A DNA stretch of 19,535 nucleotides from an uncultured Gemmataceae bacterium (lineage in GTDB: Bacteria > Planctomycetota > Planctomycetia > Gemmatales > Gemmataceae). The notes beneath the pieces are model-generated. The model searched no databases. It saw only the letters and a list, made by a program, of their open reading frames with translations, and was not told the origin of the DNA. Position 1 is the stretch's first letter; the number at the start of each line of letters is the position of its first letter. Below, piece after piece: positions 13,566 to 19,535 of this stretch. The position numbers and the translations under genes were made by a program. The stretch spans positions 1 to 19,535 of the forward strand of contig CAKZUU010000436.1 of assembly GCA_937922175.1 (NCBI GenBank). The letters run 5' to 3'.

Positions 13566-14132
13566 ATGGCCCTGGAGCGACGTGAAATTTGGCCTGACTC
13601 TTCTGTGACATCATGGACGGCGACAGACATCGAGATACCATCGGTCCTGGTGATTGCCTGCAAGGACCGGCATCTACCGCTGGAGAGACTCTTGCAATTC
13701 CGGCCCGCACTGATCGTGTGGCGAACCGCGGCCGGCAGGGGGTCCGCCTTCGCCGCGTTGGAAGACGAAGGTCGGCAACGACTGTATCAATTGCTCGAGC
13801 AGAAGCGTGTTCGGGAAATTTGGCTTTTAGGACATTCGCGTTGTTCCGCCCTGTCGACGATGTCGTCCCCGCCCATGGTCGGTCCTCCCGCGTCATTGAT
13901 GGAGCGGATCTGTCAACGAATTCAGCAAGCGACCCATGATCGCACCGTGGCAATGCGCCTGTTGGCTCAACATGCGGAACAACTCGCGCACGATCCTGTC
14001 GTCGGTCCCCAAGTGTCGGAGGGCCGAATTCGACTCGTGAGCTTGTTTCGCCTGGATGAGAGCGGCGAATTTCTCGTGCGACGAGACCAACGCCCGTCTT
14101 TTGAACCTCTGCCGATCGGTTCGCAGCCCTGA
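13566..14132 (+). CDS. Divergent beta-carbonic-anhydrase-like protein
   Basis: The 188-residue protein has AGGAGAG just upstream of the ATG. It carries, in the right order, the parts of a beta-carbonic anhydrase: ACKDRH (Cys32, Asp34, Arg35) as counterpart of the CxDxR zinc/dyad motif, a strand LIVWRTAAGRGS like the family's FVVRNAGN, then LLGHSRCSA (His90, Cys93) as the HxxC zinc site, and a C-terminal GRIRLVSLFRLDESGEF like the usual closing strand before the tG-V end. The CxDSR motif is one residue shorter here, so Asp-Arg geometry may be changed. Normal members interconvert CO2 and bicarbonate in the cytoplasm. It may be an active enzyme, or a zinc-binding relative with another role. Confidence 0.68.
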   Translation: MALERREIWPDSSVTSWTATDIEIPSVLVIACKDRHLPLERLLQFRPALIVWRTAAGRGSAFAALEDEGRQRLYQLLEQKRVREIWLLGHSRCSALSTMSSPPMVGPPASLMERICQRIQQATHDRTVAMRLLAQHAEQLAHDPVVGPQVSEGRIRLVSLFRLDESGEFLVRRDQRPSFEPLPIGSQP

Positions 14133-14151
14133 CTTTGCCTCGAGTGATCCA

Positions 14152-14179
14152 TTGCCATCGCTGTTGTAACTTCTACATA
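14152..14179 (+). promoter_or_regulatory. Possible promoter of the DUF2294-exporter operon
   Basis: TTGCCA (14152-14157, one mismatch to consensus) and TACATA (14174-14179, weaker) are 16 bp apart. Transcription would begin near 14186, directly at the 9-bp inverted repeat in the leader. Confidence 0.45.
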
Positions 14180-14191
14180 CGGACATCCGTG

Positions 14192-14231
14192 GTCGCGCCG
14201 CGTGCGGAGTTGCGCTGAGCGCCGGCGCGAC
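14192..14231 (+). promoter_or_regulatory. Hairpin in the leader of the DUF2294-exporter operon
   Basis: GTCGCGCCG (14192-14200) and CGGCGCGAC (14223-14231) pair perfectly over 9 bp. The loop contains GCGC-TGA-GCGC, which could form a competing small stem. No T run follows, so it is not an intrinsic terminator; it may stabilise the mRNA or bind a regulator. Confidence 0.5.
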
Positions 14232-14272
14232 GGGGAGTTTCAGGGCCGCTGAGGGGATAAGGGATTCGCTTC

Positions 14273-14644
14273 ATGAAATCGCGGTACGAGCTCGAAGCGG
14301 AGATCAGTCAGGCGATCGTTCGATTCAAGAAGGAATACATGGGGCGTGGTCCCTTGTCGGTTAAAACTTACTTAATCGACGATTTGGTGTTGGTCCGGCT
14401 GCAAGGGGTGTTGACACCGGCGGAGACGAAATTAGCTCAAGTCGAAGCACAGGACCGAGGACGCGACCTGATCAAGCGGATGCGGTTGGAACTATTGGAG
14501 CATGCGCGGCCGATGCTGGACGCTGTGATCTACGATATTCTCGGGGTGAAAGTCGTCAGCCTGCACACGGACGTGAGTACCCTGACGGGGGAGAGCGTGA
14601 TATTGTTCACCTTGGGCGAACGACCGAAAATCGAGCGCGGTTGA
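14273..14644 (+). CDS. DUF2294 family protein
   Basis: The 123-residue protein matches, from memory, DUF2294 along its whole length: an N-terminal helix EISQAIVRFKKEYMGRGP (10-27), the strands KTYLIDDLVLVRLQGVLTPAE, the helix with GRDLIKRMRLELLEHARP, and the end GVKVVSLHTDVSTLTGESVILFTL. It is soluble and has no signal peptide. Its biochemical function is not known to me. It starts the last operon of the window: the ABC exporter gene follows after 42 bp with no terminator between, so the two should be co-transcribed. A GAGGGG-like stretch lies about 20 bases upstream of the ATG; the closer GGGATT is a weaker ribosome-binding site. Confidence 0.88.
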   Translation: MKSRYELEAEISQAIVRFKKEYMGRGPLSVKTYLIDDLVLVRLQGVLTPAETKLAQVEAQDRGRDLIKRMRLELLEHARPMLDAVIYDILGVKVVSLHTDVSTLTGESVILFTLGERPKIERG

Positions 14645-14686
14645 CGGGGAGCGAAAGCGGCCGCGCGCCGCGTAGGGAGTACCACA

Positions 14687-16897
14687 ATGCCGGGCCTTCA
14701 TCCGACGATATTGGAAGATTCCCGCAGCGGCAAGCCGATGATTTCACAGCCGGAGGTCTTCGTGATTCTTCGGCAAATGTGCGCCGCGGTCGAAGCTCCG
14801 TTCGATGCGTTGAAGGCTCAGTTGGCACTCCGCAAAGCTCAGGTCGAAATTCCTCCCACGGCGCCCCGAGCCGCTCGGCAGCGATTACTGCAAGCGGCCG
14901 AGTCGCTCGATCTGCAAATCGTCGCGCGGCATTTAACCATTCGTGAGGCGCTCGACGCGGTGCACGAAGGTCCTTTGGCGATCTACAGTGTCTCGGCCCA
15001 GGGTCCGGCCCGTTGGCATTTGCTAGTCGAGGGCGGGCGCCGAGGGCGACTCCTTCCACTCGAAGAAGGCGACCCCGACGAACCGCTCACTCCCGACGAA
15101 ATCGCCGAGCGGTTGGGGGCCGTCGACGCCGAAGCCGTCTTGGAGTGGCTTTCGGCCCAACGGGCCGCTCCGATGACCGAGCCAATGATCGGCTCGCCCC
15201 ATGCGGACCATGACCACGATCACGGTCCCTCGCCCTTGGCACGAGTGTTGGGGTTGCTGCGCTCTGAGTGGCGCGACATCGTCGTTGTCGTCGTGTACTC
15301 CATCGTCGTCGGGTTGCTCAGCTTGGCCGTGCCGATCACCGCGATGGCTGTCGTGAACACCGTGGCTCTCGCCACGTTGATGCAGCAATTGATCGTGTTG
15401 TGCATCATTTTGCTCATCGCCTTGACCCTTGCCTCCGTGCTGCGTGCTCTGCAAACGATTGTCGTCGAGTATTTGCAACGACGGATCTTCGCTGATGTCG
15501 TCGCGGATCTGGCCTATCGGCTCCCCCGGGTGCAGCTTCAGGCGTTTGATCGAGCCCATGGGCCAGAATTGGTGAATCGCTTCTTCGATGTACTGACGGT
15601 GCAGAAAAGCGCGGCCACTCTGCTTCTCGACGGCGTCACCGTGGTTCTGCAGACGTCGATCGGCCTGATCCTGCTGGCGGCGTACCATGAAATGCTCCTC
15701 GGGTTCGACCTCATCCTGATCGGTTCGTTGGCCTTCATCGTTTTCGTGCTGGGTCGAGGAGCGGTTCGCACCAGTATTGCCGAGTCTCGCGCGAAATATG
15801 CCGTCGCCAGTTGGATGGAAGAGTTGGCTCGCAACCCCAGCGCCTTTAAATTAGGAGGGGGACCGCGCTTCGCCCGGGAGCGGGCGGATCAACTCACCCG
15901 ATTTTATCTCTCCTGCCGCAGCGATCATTTCCGGATCGTGATGCGGCAGTTCTTTTTCGCCTTGCTGCTCCAAGCCGCCGCGAACACCTTGTTGCTCGGG
16001 ATCGGCGGTTATCTGGTGATCGAGGGCCAACTGACGCTGGGCCAACTGGTGGCGGCTGAACTGATCGTCACCCTGGTGGTGGCGTCGTTCACCAAGCTCG
16101 GCAAGCAATTGGAGAGCTACTACGACCTGCTGGCGGCCGTCGAGAAGCTCGGCCATCTCATGGATCTGCCTCTGGAGCGTGTAGATGGCACGACACATCT
16201 GGAGCGAGGGACTGGAGCGCATGTGAAAATCCACAACATTAGTTTCTCCTACGAAGGTGGTCGGCGACGCATTCTGGAAAACTTCCATCTGGAGCTGCAA
16301 CCTGGTGAACGTGTCGCTCTCCTCGGTCCGAACGGGGCGGGAAAGACCACGCTCATCGAAGTGTTGTTCGGGATGCGGGAACCGGACAGCGGCTACGTCG
16401 AGATCGACGGGATGGATGTCCGCGATCTTCGTCTGGAATCATTGCGGTCTCACGTGGCGATCGTTCGCGGGATCGAGGTGTTCGAGGGCACGCTTCTGGA
16501 GAATGTGCGGATGGGCCGCGACGAACTCAGCGTCGCCGATGTCCGCCGGGCCTTGCAAATGGTGAAGCTTCTCGACGATGTGCTCGATCTTCCGGAAGGA
16601 TTGCAGACCCGATTGACGTCCGGCGGTCGGCCTCTCTCGTTGGGCCAGGCCGAGCGCCTGATGCTGGCCCGAGCGATTGTCGGCGAGCCCCGTCTTTTGG
16701 TCCTTGATGAGGTGCTCGACGATATGGACCGCAGTGTGCGCGACGAGGTCGTTCCCGCCATTTTGGGGCGGGATGCCCGTTGGACTCTCCTGGTCGTGAC
16801 CCACAGTCTGGAGGTGGCATCGTTGTGCGATCGTTGCGTGACGATACCGAAGCGGCGAGCCGAAGTCGGACCCGCCGATCTGTCGCATCGGAGATGA
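14687..16897 (+). CDS. ABC exporter, fused membrane and ATPase domains (type I secretion-like)
   Basis: The 736-residue protein has AGGGAGT before its ATG. Residues 1-165 form a soluble N-terminal domain, possibly related to the inactive C39-peptidase-like domains of type I exporters (no catalytic Cys-His pair was seen). A His/Asp-rich linker HADHDHDHG (172-180) follows. Residues 195-480 hold the six-helix exporter membrane domain. The ATPase has Walker A GPNGAGKTT (547-555), signature LSLGQ (650-654, normally LSGGQ), Walker B with LLVLDE (670-675, Glu675) and the switch His in VVTHS. The Q-loop Gln is replaced, apparently by Arg594 in IVRGIEVFEGT. It should export a substrate across the inner membrane together with the HlyD and TolC proteins encoded next, starting 4 bp downstream. 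Confidence 0.93.
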   Translation: MPGLHPTILEDSRSGKPMISQPEVFVILRQMCAAVEAPFDALKAQLALRKAQVEIPPTAPRAARQRLLQAAESLDLQIVARHLTIREALDAVHEGPLAIYSVSAQGPARWHLLVEGGRRGRLLPLEEGDPDEPLTPDEIAERLGAVDAEAVLEWLSAQRAAPMTEPMIGSPHADHDHDHGPSPLARVLGLLRSEWRDIVVVVVYSIVVGLLSLAVPITAMAVVNTVALATLMQQLIVLCIILLIALTLASVLRALQTIVVEYLQRRIFADVVADLAYRLPRVQLQAFDRAHGPELVNRFFDVLTVQKSAATLLLDGVTVVLQTSIGLILLAAYHEMLLGFDLILIGSLAFIVFVLGRGAVRTSIAESRAKYAVASWMEELARNPSAFKLGGGPRFARERADQLTRFYLSCRSDHFRIVMRQFFFALLLQAAANTLLLGIGGYLVIEGQLTLGQLVAAELIVTLVVASFTKLGKQLESYYDLLAAVEKLGHLMDLPLERVDGTTHLERGTGAHVKIHNISFSYEGGRRRILENFHLELQPGERVALLGPNGAGKTTLIEVLFGMREPDSGYVEIDGMDVRDLRLESLRSHVAIVRGIEVFEGTLLENVRMGRDELSVADVRRALQMVKLLDDVLDLPEGLQTRLTSGGRPLSLGQAERLMLARAIVGEPRLLVLDEVLDDMDRSVRDEVVPAILGRDARWTLLVVTHSLEVASLCDRCVTIPKRRAEVGPADLSHRR

Positions 16898-16901
16898 TAC
16901 C

Positions 16902-18278
16902 ATGGCCGTGGCGCAAATCAGACGCCCACGTTCTCCTCGCCCTCTGACTGCGGAAGAACTCACGCGATCGCCCCGCTGGGCGCGGCGTTTGTCCCAGATC
17001 TTGCTCGCCGTTTTGCTGCTCTTGCCGTTCGCTCTGTTGACGGTGTCGTGGACGCAATCGGTGCATGGGGTGGGGCGTGCTATCGCCTTCAACCCCACGC
17101 AGAGACCGCAATTCATCGTCTCGCCGATCGAGGGCCGAATCAAGAAATGGTTCGTCGTTGAAGGCGATCGCGTCAAAGCGGGGCAGCGGATTCTGGAGAT
17201 GGTGGATAACGATCCCAATCTCGAACAGCGCCTGCTGGATGAGGAGCGAGCCATTCTGGATCGACTTTCGGCCGCCGAAAACCGTGTGCGCGAGATCGAT
17301 GCTCGCATTCGCAACCTGGAGGACTCGCGTCGGCTGGCCATCACGCTGCAACAGAATCTTCTCTTCCAGGCGCAGACACGCATCCAGGAAGCCGAGCAAG
17401 CCCTGCTGGAGGCGCAGGCGGTCTACGACGCGGCCGAACCGAATTATCGTCGGCAGAAAGAACTGTTTGAAAGCCCCAAGGGAAGCCTGACCTCCGAACG
17501 AGATTTGGAGGTGGCACGTCAGACACTGGAGACGGCTCGAGCCAAGTTGAAGCAGGCGCAAGCCCGGGTGGAGTTGGCGAAGGCGGGGGAACAGTTTGCG
17601 AAAGACTCGATCGACCGGATCGATGCCGACACTTCAGCCATGATCAACGCTGAACGAGCAGCGCGTCAGGCGGCGGAGGCAGAAGTCGCCACGGTGCGTC
17701 GGGACAAAGCCCAGATCGAAGTGCGGATTGCCCGGCAACGGGCGCAATACATCGATGCACCGGTGGACGGGACCGTTTTTCGGCTACTGGCCAATGCGGA
17801 GCAAGGAGGGATTCTCGTGCGACCGGGGGAACGGTTGGCCGTGTTGGTTCCCGATGTCACCGTCTTGACAGAGGGGGAGCATCCCGGTATTGTCGCCGAG
17901 CTTTTTATCGACGGGAACGACCTGCCGCTGGTGCGAAAAGGCGATCGGGTCCGGCTCCAATTCGAGGGTTGGCCCGCGGTCCAATTCGTTGGTTGGCCGT
18001 CCGTCGCCCGGGGCACTTTCGGGGGGAAAGTGTACCTGGTGGACCCAACGTCGGATGACAAGGGCCGTTTTCGGATTCTGGTCGAACCGGATCCGGATGA
18101 CGAGCCTTGGCCGAACGAAGAGTATTTGCGACAGGGGGTCCGTGCTCAGGGGTGGGTTTTGTTGCAACAAGTCTCGGCGGGTTACGAATTGTGGCGGCAG
18201 TTGAACGGGTTCCCGCCGATTCGGGAGCCGGCCGACAAAGTTGCCACTAAACCTCTCGGGCCGATTCAGAGGAAATGA
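16902..18278 (+). CDS. HlyD-family membrane fusion (periplasmic adaptor) protein
   Basis: The 458-residue protein has a cytoplasmic N-terminus, one membrane helix (about 32-50), then the first half of a lipoyl-like domain (IVSPIEGRIKKWFVVEGDRV, about 72-91), a long Glu/Arg/Ala-rich coiled-coil hairpin (about 103-275), the second lipoyl half (YIDAPVDGTVFRLL, about 284-297, then GGILVRPGERLAVLVPD), and a C-terminal beta-barrel region. This is the layout of the adaptors that link an inner membrane ABC exporter to a TolC-type channel through the periplasm. It starts 4 bp after the ABC gene ends and its stop codon is next to the start of the TolC-type gene, so the three are one operon. Confidence 0.95.
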   Translation: MAVAQIRRPRSPRPLTAEELTRSPRWARRLSQILLAVLLLLPFALLTVSWTQSVHGVGRAIAFNPTQRPQFIVSPIEGRIKKWFVVEGDRVKAGQRILEMVDNDPNLEQRLLDEERAILDRLSAAENRVREIDARIRNLEDSRRLAITLQQNLLFQAQTRIQEAEQALLEAQAVYDAAEPNYRRQKELFESPKGSLTSERDLEVARQTLETARAKLKQAQARVELAKAGEQFAKDSIDRIDADTSAMINAERAARQAAEAEVATVRRDKAQIEVRIARQRAQYIDAPVDGTVFRLLANAEQGGILVRPGERLAVLVPDVTVLTEGEHPGIVAELFIDGNDLPLVRKGDRVRLQFEGWPAVQFVGWPSVARGTFGGKVYLVDPTSDDKGRFRILVEPDPDDEPWPNEEYLRQGVRAQGWVLLQQVSAGYELWRQLNGFPPIREPADKVATKPLGPIQRK

Positions 18279-18279
18279 C

Positions 18280-19535
18280 ATGCACCGGCACCGCGCACGG
18301 AGGCGCTGGTGGTTGGGGATGGCGCTGTTGGTCGCAGCGGGTTGCACCTCGCCGATTCCGCCGTATCAAGGCGTCCGCCGACCTTACCTCCCGCCGCAAC
18401 TGCCGCCGCCGATCGCCCAAGATCGGAGTCTGCCTCACCCGCCGCCCCAGCGGCCCGATCCGCCCCACCCCTCACCGGAGATACTCGGCCTCGACCATGT
18501 CTTGGCCAGTGTCGAAAGGCACTATCCTCTGCTGCTTGCCGTCGTTCAAGAGCGGGTCATCACCTCGGGGCAACGTCTCTCCGCTGAGGGCGGGTTCGAT
18601 GCCAATTTCCGCTTCCGCGAGTCGCTTCAAGGGGGCTCTTTTGACAGCCACCGCCTGGACATGGTTCTCGAACAAGCCACGCCTTTTAGCGGGTTGACGT
18701 TGTTCGGTGGCTACCGCTTCGGCTTTGGCGATTTCCCGATCTACTACGGTGACCGCAAAACCAACGAGGGAGGCGAATTCCGCGGCGGTCTCCTTCTGCC
18801 GCTGTTACGCGACAGTGGTATCGACCGTCGACGGGCCAGTCTCCGCCAGGCTCAAATTCAGGAAAATCTGGCCGAGCCCGTCATCCAACGTGCCCGACTC
18901 GATTTTCTGCGGGCAGCGACTCGAGCTTACTGGGCCTGGGTCGCAGCGGGAGAACAGTACCGCATCGCGGAGGCGTTGTTGAAGCTCGCCCGCGATCGTC
19001 AGGCCGGTTTGGAAGAACAAGCCCGTCGCGGCCAGATCAGCGATTTCGTGGCGATCGACAACAGTCGGCTGATTGTTGAACGCGAGGGGACGCTGATTGC
19101 CGCCGAGCGCCGATGGCAGCAAGCCGCCTTCGAGTTGTCGTTGTTCTTCCGCGACGATTCGGGTGAGCCGCTGACTCCCCGAGGCAGCCAACTGCCACCC
19201 GAATTTCTCAGCGTGACGGTGCCGCCACCTCCGGACCCGGACGTGAACGGCCCGGTCCAAGAGGCTTATGCCCGTCGTCCCGAGTTGCACCGTCTGCAAC
19301 TGCAAAAGGAACGAGTCGCCGTCGAACTGCGCCTCGCGGAGAACCAACTTCTCCCGGCGGTCAATCTGTCCGTTTTTGCGGCACAAGATGTCGGCAAAGG
19401 GAAATCGGGCAGCGGCCCCAATGCCCCCGACGAAACCCTTTTGGAAGGCGCGATCACGATGGATTTGCCGCTGCAACGACGCGATGCCCGAGGGCGTGTC
19501 TTGACGGCCCAGGGGCAACTGGGCCAACTTCTGGC
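18280..19535 (+). CDS. TolC-family outer membrane efflux lipoprotein, cut by window edge
   Basis: The frame is open from the ATG at 18280, one base after the HlyD stop codon, to the window edge (418 codons). The N-terminus is a lipoprotein signal: Arg-rich start, hydrophobic WLGMALLVAAG and the acceptor Cys22. A Pro-rich stretch (about 25-67) follows. The rest has the long helices and repeated layout of TolC-type channels: VERHYPLLLAVVQERV near 79-94, DFLRAATRAYWAWVAAGEQYRIAEALLKLAR near 208-238 in the first half, and AYARRPELHRLQLQKE at the start of the second half. It should form the outer membrane exit duct for the ABC-HlyD pair. The C-terminal part is outside the window. Confidence 0.92.
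   Translation, partial: MHRHRARRRWWLGMALLVAAGCTSPIPPYQGVRRPYLPPQLPPPIAQDRSLPHPPPQRPDPPHPSPEILGLDHVLASVERHYPLLLAVVQERVITSGQRLSAEGGFDANFRFRESLQGGSFDSHRLDMVLEQATPFSGLTLFGGYRFGFGDFPIYYGDRKTNEGGEFRGGLLLPLLRDSGIDRRRASLRQAQIQENLAEPVIQRARLDFLRAATRAYWAWVAAGEQYRIAEALLKLARDRQAGLEEQARRGQISDFVAIDNSRLIVEREGTLIAAERRWQQAAFELSLFFRDDSGEPLTPRGSQLPPEFLSVTVPPPPDPDVNGPVQEAYARRPELHRLQLQKERVAVELRLAENQLLPAVNLSVFAAQDVGKGKSGSGPNAPDETLLEGAITMDLPLQRRDARGRVLTAQGQLGQLL

Noticed and set aside
16439..17561. Long minus-strand open frames (over 300 codons) across the ABC/HlyD junction
   Set aside because: Both are antisense to two well-supported genes and show no recognisable domain.

Overview
The window looks like bacterial chromosome from a planctomycete, probably a Gemmataceae/Pirellulales-like lineage. 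This is inferred from the high G+C, the large HTTM-domain membrane protein with a companion gene, the small Cys/Gly-rich protein with a Pro/Ala tail, a DUF2617-like protein, a bacterial GH3-family protein, and the scattered short operons. No tRNA, rRNA, CRISPR array, transposase or phage gene was seen, and nothing marks the region as a recent insertion.

Left part (1-4416): a PfkB-family sugar kinase runs off the left edge on the minus strand. Divergent from it is a plus-strand group: an alpha/beta hydrolase overlapping a PmtA-like SAM methyltransferase by 4 bp, a 117-residue protein of unknown function, and a GH3-family acyl-adenylate/amide synthetase. A role in lipid or acyl-acid chemistry is plausible but unproven.

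Middle part (4540-11446): two tandem small heat shock proteins (Hsp20) on the minus strand; undecaprenyl-diphosphatase (uppP) on the plus strand, apparently leaderless, with its 3' end overlapping a convergent secreted Ig-like protein gene; then a minus-strand two-gene unit, a membrane protein with a soluble C-terminal domain followed by an HTTM-domain protein, closed by a clear intrinsic terminator.

Right part (11447-19535): everything is on the plus strand. A gene-free promoter region leads to a Cys-rich repeat protein with a strong promoter and a strong terminator. A DUF2617-like protein follows. Next is a compact promoter-to-terminator unit of about 130 nt with no gene in it, the best candidate here for an undescribed small RNA or attenuator. 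A divergent beta-carbonic-anhydrase-like protein follows. The last unit is DUF2294 protein, ABC exporter, HlyD-type adaptor and TolC-type outer membrane lipoprotein (truncated at the right edge): a complete tripartite, type-I-like export system with a DUF2294 protein as its first gene and no visible substrate gene.

All calls come from reading the sequence and recalling family motifs; no database search was run.
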